From Oidiodendron maius Zn (taxonomy: Eukaryota > Ascomycota > Leotiomycetes > Myxotrichaceae), in the NCBI GenBank assembly GCA_000827325.1, contig KN832878.1, positions 310,001 through 374,000 on the forward strand: 64,000 bases of DNA. Direction: 5' to 3'. Position numbers and translations under genes: made by a program. Numbering within the stretch: the first letter of the stretch is position 1; every line of letters starts with the position of its first letter. This document shows positions 47,598 through 58,806 of this stretch, piece by piece. Under the pieces are notes generated by a model. The model worked only from the letters and a program-made list of their open reading frames with translations. It was not told the DNA's origin and made no database searches.

Positions 47598-48797
47598 CGG
47601 ATAACGGATGGGAAGGCCAAGGTGAAGTGGCATAGCGAACAGTTCGACGCCGCAGCCGCAGCCATCCTGGCGTTACGCATAGACGACAGCGTCAGCCTCG
47701 CCCCCCAGGAACTGTGCGGTGCGGCAGTGATGAAGGGGCAGAAGTGCACTTAGATGGGATGTAAATGCGTAGGAATCAATCAATTTAAGGCGCTGGTTTT
47801 ATTTTTATTCCTTTACGAATGCAACAACATGTGCCCGAGGGGCACATGTGAAGGGGAAACGGGGATAATAGGGACTCACACACTTGCGGCCATTAATCTA
47901 GGCCTGACCACTTACCCCTCTAAGAATATTGACTACATTTCGTATACCTACGCCACAGTACTCTCTTCTTCGTGATCGCATGTACCTCTAATGCTTTGTA
48001 CCATCAAATCTCCACTAACGGTCCTTTTTCAACCCCACCGGCAACCATCACAACATTCGAGCCCGCTTACCTGGGGCCAGCCTCAGGAACCCCGTTATCT
48101 CATCAATTCAGGGTTGGTTCGGCTTCAAAACGCCCTCCAGGATATGTATATTTCGGGAACCAAGTGGGAGAGGGCTTATATTTACGTAGCCTATCATCAG
48201 TATATCAATCGGATTGTACAGTAGACTTAAAAACTCCTACTGCATCACTTACAGAAGGGTCTATGATCTGAGAGCTTGAGCCAAGGGATACAATTGAGGT
48301 AGATATTAACCATTCGCTAGAAGCTCGATTCCACCAACCCTCTGAGTCTTGCTTTGAAGTGAATCAGAGTAGAATGCATTTGTTTAATTGCTATTGTCCG
48401 CAAGGAGGGAATAGCTGTCACTTGAAGCCTTAGTTGCGCCATGAATGCCATAGCAAACAGAGCTAATCCGCACTCGGGGCCGTGACTATAACAACTCAAA
48501 GAATGCCAGCACGAAACTGAGCAACTGACTGTCTGTCAACATAAATACCCAACAGACGATGCTCCCATCCTGATTGGAGTTCGCGTGCTTCATTCTACTC
48601 AAGGAGGCGAAGGCGATGTCAGCCATATATTATTCGCCAGCCCCGAAATAGCTAGGTCAAGTTATTCCAGCCACGTCCAGCATCCCCGCTCTGGATGCTC
48701 AGGGGTGGCTCGAGCTGACAGGAGTAGTAAGTATTAAGGTTTACCAGATCACCGCAGTATCTCTCAACATCCACACATTCCAAGAGAAAGAATCAGG
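47598..48797. other. Intergenic, F-box gene upstream region
   Basis: About 1.2 kb. Contains a protein-like but unassigned piece at 48080-48224 and a hairpin at 48667-48712. No complete gene supported. Confidence 0.5.
48667..48712. repeat. Hairpin-forming inverted repeat
   Basis: Arms AGCCACGTCCAGCATCC and GGATGCTCAGGGGTGGCT pair over 6-7 bp at each end with a small internal loop; apical loop CCGCTCT. It lies 86 nt before the F-box gene start, so it is in its promoter or leader. Confidence 0.6.
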
Positions 48798-50766
48798 ATG
48801 AAGTGGTTCAGTCGGAAGAAGAAGAAATCCCAGAGCGTCGACGGCAATTATAATTCCCCCTTTCGGTTCGACCCGGCCCTTTATCCACTGCCGCCAACGA
48901 GCTCCGTGGACTGCACTGCACGACTTTCCGCGCCGCTGCTCGAGCGCATCTTCGGGCTGGTCTGTCCGCACGCCCACGATGAGAGCTACGAGACGTGCGA
49001 GCAGTCGGCTGTGGAGGATACGTGCATGCTCTGCAATCTGCGCGATCTGGCCCACTGCGCACAGGTCTCAAAGAGGTGGAGGAAGCTGGCGGCCAATGTG
49101 CTGTAAGAGGATCCCGACATCGAGTGCATATATTATATATCCGTGTCTATATCTATACATATACAAGAGACAGCTCCCTACGCAGAAACAGAGCTAATAC
49201 TACTTCTGTAGATACCACAGCATCCGAATCGACGCCGTCCACTACTGCGAGCGCGAGGACATCCTGGCTGAGAAGCGCAAGCACCGGTCCTTCATCAACC
49301 GCAATGCCGACCCCGAAGACACGCCTCAGATGCGCCTGCGCCTGCTCTGTCGAACCCTGCGCCAGGATGAGACGGGCCTCTCGCAGAAGGTGAGGTTTAT
49401 AAAGGCGCCGTACATGACGAGGGAGACGTCCAAGGCCGACCTGGCGCGCATGGTGGCCGTAACCCCGAACCTTCGATATGTGGATCTGCCCGAGGGCGTC
49501 TTCACGGACGACACCTCGTGCCACACTCTAAAGCAGGAACTCCAGGGCCGGTGTCCGGATCTGCGGAAAATGACATACATGGGCGGCGCAGAGAGGAGCC
49601 TGGAGCTGTTGACTCGCGGCGTCTGGAGGAACCTCGAGGTGCTCGAGCTGTCGAGACTGAATATGGATCCCACAATATTGAGAAATGCGCTTGGGTCTCT
49701 GCCTCATCTTCGAGCGCTAAAGGTCTCAGATATGAAGACGTTTGATGATCAGCTTTTCCGGCATAATGACTACCTCCCCCCGTGGCCTGCCCTCGACGAG
49801 CTCATCATCTCTAACGTCCCCAACGTCACGGCCGACGGACTGGTGGCATATCTCTTCCGCTCTGACGCCCAGGAGGCTCTAAGGAGCCTCTCCTTCACCG
49901 CAACTGGCGTGCACCCCTCATCTCTACAGCAGATACTTTCATTAGCTCCCCAACTCGCATTCCTATCAATCATCGAAGGAGTCACGTCCTCCTTCCCAGC
50001 TGGCGTGCCTCCTCTCACCTCCACTTCCCTCTCAACGCTGCACTACGAGATCACATCCGCCGCCTCAGCAGGGACATACTCCAACACCACCGCAAGTTAC
50101 TACGCCTACCTTACGTCCTCTCTAATATCTAATGGCCTCCCCGCCCTACGCAAACTATATGTCAGGGTATGTCTCCTCACATACACACCACCTCCCCTTC
50201 TCTAAGCTAATTCCTGTTCTCAGGATCCCCACTTCCCGGAATCCCTAATTGATCTTGCCCCTCCAGCCCCAGCATTCGCCTTCGACGAATCCTCAGTGCC
50301 CCGTCTCCACCCCTCCACCAGCGCATCCTCCCCATCCGCACGTCTCTCTCCTCACTCCACCGGCTCCTCGCTCCTCTCGCAACCCAACCGTCTGAGCTCC
50401 AACAACCCTTTCCTTCCGCAACTCTCAAATCCCAATTCGCATTCCCATCTTGGTCTGCGTTCTCCGTTGCAAGTCTTCTCCAAAGGCCTGGATGAGATGG
50501 AATGGACGTTTTCTTCCGTAGAGCCCGGGGCTTCTGGACGGCGCGGCAGTGCCACTGCGTTGCGGCCTGTGAGTTCTTCCGGATTGGATGATGGAACGAG
50601 GGGATGGGGCGGGGTCGGGGGAGGGGCGAGGAAGAGTGTGGTTGTGGGGAATGGGTTTGGCGGGTTTTTGGCTGTGCCGGTAGAGGAGATGGGCATTGGA
50701 GGGAGGCCGAGGAGTGCGGGGGGTGAGAGGGTAAGGAGGGGGAGCCAGTATGATATGTGGCGTTGA
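48798..50766 (+). CDS. F-box protein with leucine-rich-like repeats
   Basis: Exons 48798-49102, 49212-50166, 50224-50766; 1803 nt, 600 residues. After a basic N-terminus (MKWFSRKKKK) comes an F-box-like helix region at about 42-110 (LSAPLLERIFGLVCPH, NLRDLAHCAQVSKRWRKLAANVLYHSIRID) with an inserted Cys-containing stretch (CEQSAVEDTCMLC). The block YCEREDILAEKRK, VRFIKAPYM, NLRYVDLPEGVFTDD, LRKMTYMGGAERSLELL and LEVLELSRLNMDPTILRNAL is typical of a conserved pezizomycete F-box family; the regular LxxL spacing suggests leucine-rich-repeat-like solenoid. The last 180 residues are Ser/Gly-rich and disordered. Expected role: substrate adaptor in an SCF ubiquitin ligase; target unknown. Intron sites have consensus ends (GTAAGA/TAG, GTATGT/CAG). 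Confidence 0.88.
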
Positions 50767-51094
50767 TGGAGGAATACGAGAGAGTTGTTAATGGGAATGC
50801 GGATGGGGTTACTGGATTGGGAGGTGGGAGTGTGTGCGGGTCATGCATAGACTGAGATAAGGACTGTAAACGTGAATGAATGAATAATATGAACATCTTT
50901 GGTCCGATCTGTATGTATTCATCCGTCTATGCGTGACATACATGAGAATGAGCTGAAGCAAATGGCATGGTATCATAAAACTCATAACCCAACCCATCCA
51001 TCATCCTGAGTTTTGCTACATGCCGTATTTTCCATCCCATCCCAACACATTTAACCTTTCCTCAATATCAAGTATGGAAATATTACTGAAACTA
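50767..51094. other. Convergent 3' spacer
   Basis: About 330 nt between the F-box gene and the RA-PH gene; both 3' untranslated regions, no gene. Confidence 0.6.
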
Positions 51095-53415
51095 TCAGTC
51101 ATAGCTCGCCCTTCCCCGATTCATAATCGATCCTGCCCCATTTCCACCCGTATACCCACCCCTCCTCGGTCCAGCCGCCGTCGTGGGCCTCCCTGCAGCA
51201 TCCCTATTGAGCAATGTCATATTGGGGACATCCGTCCCATTTCCTCCACCTGGCCCTTCCCGCCCAGTCGCGACCTGCACTAGCGGCACGCCCTCGGGAG
51301 CCATCACGCCTCGCCCCTTGCCGGATTTATCCCACTGCGGCGCTTCCTTGAACTGCGGTGTGAAGTCCAGGAGTGGTTTCGGCTGGTTACCTTCTCTGCT
51401 CGTGGGCGTCGAGCGTACAGAGAGGGAACGTCTGTGAGCTTGAGTTGAGCTGTTCAGGAGGGACGGGCCGTCTGTGAAGGGTGCATTGGACATCTGAGCC
51501 TCGCGCTCGCGCTGAGCCTTCAAGCGCTCTGAGTACGTACGCCCTAGCAGGCCGGAAGAGGCAAATTCTTCCTCTGCGTCTGGTGGAAGGCGATACGACA
51601 CGGGCGGGGGGTGTCGTTTGGAGTCGCGGGGCGCGGGGGCAGAGGAGAGACGGGCGCCGTTTCGAAGATGGAAGGGGATCTGGGATGGACGGGATTCTTC
51701 TTCGGATTCATAGCTGTCTGCTTCGGGAGCGGCGGGAGAGACTACTTCAGTACTACTACCGAAGAGAGGCTGGAAGGAGCCGATGAGATACGGCCTGTCG
51801 TCTCCTGTACTCCGGTCTAGAGCTCTGGCCCCTGGAACAGCGGTGGTAGGTCTAGAGGTCTTCTTTCCCTTCTTCACTTTCTTGCCAGGCTCGCCTCCTT
51901 CGCCCATCTTGTGAACGAGGTACCAGCTCCGCCAGCGTTGGACGGCGCCGTACCACTTATTGGCCAGCATCTCATCGTCACTGCTGAAGAAGTGCACGAA
52001 ATTCTCCGTGCTCAGGAACATGGTAGTCTTCTGCTGACTCTTGACAGCATAACAATGCTTCTTCGGGGCCTTCAACCTCCGCAGCTGTGCCGGAACCGGA
52101 GTGTAGATGTCAAAATCAGACAAGTGACACAGATTTACAATGTCCTTGTCTGAAGCTTTGGCGCCTTGCTTCTTGGACATGAATATCTGGCCGGTGGAGA
52201 GGAGCGTGATATAGGACTTGTGCCACCGTCCGGGCTTCTGCGAATGATACAGATATACTGTCACATCAGGGGGGGGATCCTTCGGAACTGAGGAGGCCTC
52301 GAGGTCCGTATCATATTTGGGAGAATCGGAGTTCTGCAGTACGAGGGCGTTCTGCGTGTCGCGGTCCCAGGAGTTCATGATATCCCGGATATGCTCGTAG
52401 CGCCGTACTCGACGCTCTAGACCTAGTTGGGTGTATGATTCAAGGAGCACGGTGTTCGCGGGAGCGATATTATGGCTCATGATATTCGCTGCAGAGTAGA
52501 AGATATCCAGGGCAGTTGTATTAGGCGTGATGGGAAGATTGATCGAGGATTGCTTATGCCGAACCAGTACTCTCTACAACCATATTAGCATCGCAATATA
52601 CGTCCATATATATCATAACTCACCCTCTCCCCAGCATTAACAGCAGAGATCGGGGCATCGTTGCCAGGAACTATCATGGTACCTCCCTGCCCCACTGGGC
52701 GAGGCAATGGGGGTTCATTGCTGATCCTGGGTGTCTCATTGCTTCCACCCGAGCGCGCAATGGACGATGAGCTTGGTGCTGTTGCAGTGGGTACAACTGA
52801 AGGCGCAGGAACAGTAGTAGTCGGAACCGGTGGAGGGCTAGTCTTCGTATGCATGCTGCGCTTCCTTGAGAAGAGGTTGAACTTCTCCTTCGCTGGACTG
52901 CCAACTCTGGGGACTGACGGCCCCTGAACGGCGGCGTCGAGCGTGGCCTCTAGGCGCTCCAGATCCTTTCTCTTCTGCTCTGCCAATTTCTCCTCAACTT
53001 TCTGCGCAAAGTCTCTCTGGTCCTCGCTTTCTCTTCCTGGTCCCCATTGCCCCTCACTTATATTCCTTAGGGGCAGAAGCTGGCTCGTTGGCGCTTGGCT
53101 TCCGGGCGCAGGCTCCGTGGCTCTCCTCGTCGCACTCCTAGACACTGTCTGGTTCAATTGGGTTGGGGGAAGCGCGGGGACCGCGGGGACTGTAGCCGCC
53201 AGGTGTGCATTCTGCTCGACCTTCGACACTGCTCTTGGTCGTCTGTATCTGGACATGCTCCGGACTGGGGCATCGTCCTTCTGTTCTCTGGCAGCCGCAA
53301 ATGCAGCCACCTGCTCCTTCTGCGCAGACTCCTCTGCGGCGGCCCGTCTCACAGATCGGTATCGCGTGTACTTGGGCTGGACGGTCGTCAACTCAACCTC
53401 TGTCTCTTGGGACAT
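51095..53415 (-). CDS. Ras-association (RA) plus PH domain adaptor protein
   Basis: Exons 53415-52624 and 52573-51095, intron 50 nt; 2271 nt, 756 residues. Residues 1-260 are Ala/Pro/Arg-rich with a short coiled coil (FAQKVEEKLAEQKRKDLERLEATL). An RA-like domain follows at about 262-345 (RVLVRHKQSSINLPITPNTTALDIF, TVLLESYTQLGLERRVRRYEHIRDIMNSW), starting right at the intron. A PH domain is at about 375-475 (VTVYLYHSQKPGRWHKSYITLLSTGQIFMSK, FDIYTPVPAQLRRLKAPKKHCYAVKS, FFSSDDEMLANKWYGAVQRWRSW). The tail is basic and Pro/Gly-rich. The RA-PH order is that of the MRL (RIAM/lamellipodin) and Grb7-type adaptors that link small GTPases and membrane phosphoinositides to polarity or actin. Function in this fungus is inference. 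Confidence 0.85.
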
Positions 53416-54062
53416 GCTGGGCGTTTGGACGGTGCTGGTGTTGGCATAGAGATCGAGCGGTTACGGGCGCTGAGGATAGGAGACACACGGTGATACCGAA
53501 CAGTAGCGACCATGATATCAAACGCCTCGGTAGGGAGTGAGATATTGGACTCTTGTGCCGTACCTATGTATAGGACTTCGCTCGTGGCACCAAAGTGAAT
53601 ACTGGCGATATTGTGGCGGAGGCGCGTCAGGCGGAAGAGAGCGCGATCCTTCAATGAAATTGAAATTGAAATTGAAATGTCTCTGCCGTCTGCAGATCTC
53701 CCGGTGGCTGGGATTGGACGAAGCAACCATACAGCACTGGGATACTACACGTTACATCTGACACTCTACACGTCATATGTGTGGAGGTGGATTGGGCTGG
53801 CAAGTCAAAAGAAAAATTTTAAATTGTATTTCTGCTGCCAGGTTATTAGGCCGCTATTTTGGCATTGCGAGTACCTACCCCTCCCGAGGCACAATGTTTG
53901 AATTACAAGTCCAAACTTTTCAGCCATCTGGGGCTAATTGCTTCTATTGCAAATTAACCGCCGGTTTTAAAATCATGGCCAATGCTATAGCCAGCATGCG
54001 CAGTCTATTGTCTCTAGCATGAGACAATGTCTCTCGACGCCGAGCTCGCCAATGTAGCTTTC
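53416..54062. other. Intergenic with a hexanucleotide repeat
   Basis: About 650 nt, promoter side of the RA-PH gene and 3' end of the reductase gene. A short TGAAAT repeat is listed separately. No gene seen. Confidence 0.55.
53655..53678. repeat. (TGAAAT)4 microsatellite
   Basis: Four perfect copies of TGAAAT about 240 nt upstream of the RA-PH gene start. Confidence 0.9.
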
Positions 54063-55188
54063 CTATTTTCGGTACGCCCTCATCTCGCGCCTCCACCACC
54101 CCACAAAGTCCTGCGTCGCGACATCGATACCAAGTTCTTGCAGCGTCCTCGTAGACAAGTGGCAATCATACGGCCTCTGCACGCTCGCGTTGGGATCGTT
54201 GCCCTGCGCATTCGCCTCCATGCCTTCGAGCGTCAAGCCCATGATCTGCGCGAAAAGCTGACAGATCTCGTACTTGGTGTATTTGTCTTCCGACGAGAAC
54301 TGTAGAATGCCGGGAAGGACGGCTTTCTCTTGCTTCGAGAGGTATGCCGCAGTCACATCTAGGTAGAGTGTCAATGCCACTTCCAGAATTCTAAGAGGGG
54401 GGAGGAGAGGCTAGAAATGTCTTACCATGGCAAACGCGACCTACGTCCTCCGTGTTCGTGGGATACCGGATAGCCCAGTGGTCCATCCTGAGTCCAGCGT
54501 CCTTATCTTGGGCTTTCCACACTGCATCCATGAGAACGTTAACTGCGCTCTCAGAAGGCTTCTCGGCTTCTCCATACAGCACCGGCACTCTGAGAACGAC
54601 TCCCCAGCCTTGTTTGCCTGCACTTTCATACTCCCTCAATACAGCCTTTTCGCCCTCATATTTGGTCTCACCGTAGAGATTCGGAGGCTTGGGTCTGCTA
54701 TCCGCTTCGTACGGCGCATCGCCCTCAGTGCCGGGGAACACATAGTCCGTAGAGATATAAATGAGGAATATGTCCCTCGCAGCACATATCTTTGCGAGCG
54801 AGGCCGAAGCTGTAACGTTCAAAGCTCGAGTGCCTTCGGGATCGCTATCGCATTTATCTGGGAACCGGTTTGCAGCGCCTGGAAAAAGCAACATTAGCAA
54901 AGGATCTGCCGGAGAAGTCGAGGGTAATCGAGAGATCTTACAATGCACCACGACTTGCGGTCTTGATCTTGTTAGTTCTTTTTTGCAATTGAGATGCCTG
55001 GCTTACTTGACTTCTTCAATGGTGCTGGTGATATTCGCCTCGGAGCCCAGGTCGAGCTTCAAGGTTGATGGACGCTTTGCGCGGGTAAATCCAGTTCCTA
55101 CAACCTGCCATTCCTTTCTCTCGAACGCAGTAACGACCTGTCGCCCCAGCAGACCTGTAGCACCGGTGATGAGAGCTGTCTTAGCCAT
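54063..55188 (-). CDS. RmlD/MAT2B-like NAD(P)-dependent reductase
   Basis: Exons 55188-55007, 54961-54942, 54878-54426, 54358-54063; 951 nt, 316 residues. Extended short-chain dehydrogenase fold: N-terminal GATGLLGR nucleotide motif at residues 9-16, KPQVVVHCAANRFPDKC, ISTDYVFPG, and the YGETK pair (Tyr-x3-Lys). C-terminal SSEDKYTKYEICQLFAQIMG and RPYDCHLSTRTLQELGI match the RmlD substrate-binding half. The closest well-known families are dTDP-4-dehydrorhamnose reductase and the beta regulatory subunit of methionine adenosyltransferase (MAT2B); fungal single-domain members are usually annotated as either. The second exon is only 20 nt but is needed to keep the conserved VVVHCAAN block. Cytosolic, substrate uncertain. 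Confidence 0.88.
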
Positions 55189-56628
55189 AGCGATGTGTAG
55201 CTGTGTTGTTGGGAGCTCGAAGTGGGAGGCGGGGAACTACGTCGTATGATGGCGGGATGATTTCAGGTACCGCAGCAAGCTCTGAGCTTGACGCGTCTTA
55301 CCGACGAATCACATTTGTGGGAGGTATTTACTTTGCACACTAACAATGTTACGAATAGATTTTGCAGCTATCTGCCTACGCATGTATCACATTTCTTCTT
55401 CGCGGCAGCCTGGCAGACTAAACGCAATGAAAAAAAAGTCTCTCTCGAGATATGTGGTTTCCAAAGATTCCCAAGTATACCGAAGCACACTTGGAGCGGT
55501 CACTGAGAGAACAGTCAGCTGCGGATCTCGAATGTATCGAACTGATAGGTACGTACTGGTTATAGTTTTCAACTGCATGACCCGTTAGCAAGGCTTCAAA
55601 CACGTCACTACCAGAATGAACATACCTAGCAAAAACGCAATCTCGGACGAATCCTCACTGATATGCTAGAGAGAGGGTCAGTATATCTAATCGAGTGATC
55701 GTTGGGAGGCACGAGAGCAAAGACGTACCGTAAAACCCATGCACTAAGATGGAGAGAAAAGAAGGGAAGCTGGAAGGGACACGCTCTGTTTAAATAAATT
55801 TTCGGGGCGCGCTAGCGAATATGCTCGCTTAATGGTTCGCTTAATTTATTTGCAGGGACAGCAAACATGCTGACTAATTAAGCCCCTTTCTTTGGTGTTT
55901 TTTTGTTTACCTTTGGATGGGATAGAAAGGGATGGACAAATAGCATGTTCAAAGGAAAAGTCGGGTTCAATCGAGTGAAGATGAATAGATAAGTGCACCA
56001 ATTGATTGTATTATTTTCTTTATCGACAAGAACGAATCCTATTTCCTAGTCCAATATCATCGAGTCTTCTTTCTGGCTCTAATCAGGTCTTCCAAGGTCA
56101 GGTAAATTACAGAGAAGACGCTGTTCATAAAGCACGACCGGAATATTCAAGATCTCACTCGTGTGCTCTTATATGACCCGGAGACCCAAGTAAGTCAACC
56201 AGAGCAGGGCCAAATAAATTACTTGCTCTCTATTTTTCTCGCGGTTTCTCACACGCCATTCTCTTTCTCTGCTGTATATATATCTGCTCTCCTTCTTTTC
56301 TCCCTCCATTTGTCACATTCTCTCTTCATCTGTTCTCTCATCAGCCTCTTCATGCCACCTGACTTATACCTATTTCTCATAAATACAAGACGCTCACGCT
56401 ACCATATCATCATCACACACCCTCCATCATCCCTGTCTAATATAAAAACGGCTGATGCAGTAATTCATTCACGAATGCCATCTGGAGCCTTGGGGAATGC
56501 GTGACTGACAATATACCCTCTATCCAAGAGAAATACAAGAAGAGATGTCAAAGCAGAGGAGAAACTACCATGAGATCATAAGAGCATAGCCACAGCTCTT
56601 CCACACAACTCGAGCTACAGTTTCCCAT
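55189..56628. other. Intergenic
   Basis: About 1.4 kb, AT-rich, with several T-rich and CT-rich pieces at 56230-56350. Short overlapping frames only; no gene supported. Confidence 0.55.
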
Positions 56629-57514
56629 CTACACCCCCACCCTCTTCTTCCCAGGCACAGGAGCATCCTTCTCCGCCGCCTCCAATGCGTACTCCCTCCC
56701 CTCCCCATTAACCCTCTCTCTCCACTCACTGACATGCTCCGGGATCCCTTCAATCCTATTATACGGCCCCGGCACCGGATCTCCCAAGACCTCATACATC
56801 GGCACCACGCCCGTCCAGACCCTGCTCGTGACCGCATCGTCCTCTAAATCTCCCCTTTCATCCGTCGGTACGCCTTCCCTGACCTTCGCACTCCCGCTCT
56901 CAATCTTCACACGCAAGATCTGCGTCGAAGACATCTCTGCCGCATTAGGAGGCACGCGGGAGTTGCGCCAGCGATCAGGGACGACGGAATTGGTGATGAG
57001 TTCCATGGCGTAGAGTTTCTCCTCGACGTCCTCCACGAGACTCGCATACCCGAACAGGACTGCTGAGCGGTAATTGTAATTATGCGAGTTGGGTGTGAGA
57101 GTAAGGACGATGCCGTCGACTTTGGATGCTGCGACGCAGACAGGCAGACCTGGGGGTTCGCTGCCGGTGGAAGAGCGGGAGAGATTCATGATCCGCGATG
57201 ACACGTAGCCATGGAGATATATGTCTAGTGGAGAGGAGAGATCTGCAGAGGGGTGGGAGAAGGAGCCCATTTGGCCTATTAGGGGCAGGATCACGGGGAA
57301 GGGAGAGGAAGGGGGGTTGAAGGAGACGTGGAGAATGGGGGAGGTGTTGATTATGGTGTGAATCGTGCGGAGGGAGTAGTCCGCTGGTGAGTATTAGAGA
57401 GGCCAGTTATTGTGATGTAAAAAGCAAGAGCATTATAGAGGACAGACCTTGGTGGTTGTATCTCTTGACGGTGTTATGCACGTTTTTGGGGTATTCGAGG
57501 TTGTGCCGGCCCAT
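56629..57514 (-). CDS. FMN-binding split-barrel (pyridoxamine phosphate oxidase-like) protein
   Basis: Exons 57514-57448 and 57383-56629; 822 nt, 273 residues. Residues 1-25 (MGRHNLEYPKNVHNTVKRYNHQ) are followed by ADYSLRTIHTIINTSPILHVSF, a Pro-rich loop, then LPLIGQMGS, LDIYLHGYVSSRIMNL, LPVCVAASKVDGIVLTLTPNSHNYNYRSAVLFGYASLVED and the helical KLYAMELITNSVVPDRWRNSR. This is the pattern of the pyridoxamine 5'-phosphate oxidase-related (Pyridox_ox_2 / NimA-like) FMN proteins common in fungi. Members bind FMN or related flavins; most are uncharacterised and not true PNPO enzymes. The 64-nt intron (GTCTGT donor, CAG acceptor) restores the frame to an ATG. Confidence 0.87.
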
Positions 57515-58806
57515 CTTGGCGGGTTGATAGTGATGAATGTTGACGAGGGAAGTGAGTTATCTCAGTGTCTCTTGTACAGATAAAATAAAGGGACACATCA
57601 CTTACCCACCCGCCTAGTGCGTGTTTAGATATATATATATTTATTTATATCTGCTCCTCTGATGTGTTGGAGTAGCTAATCTTAGAGTTGCTATAAACTA
57701 TCCGCATTTGGCAACTCCACGCGGGCATGTCGTGGTTTCGGCACAGTTACTGGAACTTTTTGCCTCGCTTTTGACTAGAGCCGTCGATGTTATGTAACTA
57801 AATATGGTTAAATGTAAAGTACTCTATCCTATCATTTAGTGTTCTAACACGTCTATGACCACTAAATAGTCCGTCTTTGCTGAAGTTAAGTGCATAGTCA
57901 CTGAAAATATAGTGATTTTTTCAGGTCCTACTATCTATCCCCTCGTCCGGTGCGAACTGCCCACGCTAGGAGGGCTCTGCAAATACTCCCGTGTGATTTG
58001 ATATTCAGGAAAATACATACATTATGCTTTACCTTTCGTTAGTTTCTGCGTATCGTTCTGCCCATATGATGCGCCTACTGTGCACCTGTGTATTTTGTTG
58101 CTGGAAGTGCCGCTTTACAACCTATTTTTATTCGATAGAGTCATCTGCCTAGGATAGGTAATTATTATTCCGTACATATAGACGTTTCGACAGAAGCTCA
58201 CGTATTGTATAGGTATATGCGAAATAATGAGGTATGGTGTCATATCCAAGTGCATTGAGATACTGGCGCGATTATTCGGAACCTTTTAAGATAATGAGAA
58301 TAGACGAAATGCCACCAACAATAAGTGATACGAGTTCTGGAGATTCCAAGCAAGTAATCTTACAATAAAATTGATTCACTCTACCTCTTCTCAACTCATC
58401 CAGACAAAGTTAGATGATAGTACAATAAAAGATTTCAACAGTAGAGGTTTACAAGAACATCTATTATGTTATACCAGCTCATTTGCTAGCGAAATGTAAC
58501 ACAATTCTCAATACGGGAGAGGCTTGTAGGGGAGCGACTTTTGTTTTTCAAGCGACTGTAGCAACTCCCCCACCTTCGCTCTCAGAAGATCTCGTTGTAG
58601 CGCATGGACCTGTGAAAAACAGATTGGCACAATATTCTTTAGATTTAGACCAATTTTCGAGCGATCTCACCTTATAGGCGCCTCCTTACTTCCTGAGTAG
58701 GTACCTTACCTATTCCTCTGTGAGGATCACAGCTACTTATCTCTAGGCAGCTAACAGCAGCTCAAACACCCATCTACGCGCTGAGAACACACAGAAAAAG
58801 TCTAAA
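57515..58806. other. Divergent intergenic region
   Basis: About 1.3 kb between the starts of the split-barrel gene (-) and cutC (+). An AT run (ATATATATATATTTATTTATAT) lies at 57629-57650. AT-rich from 57.6 to 58.5 kb; no gene seen. Confidence 0.55.
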
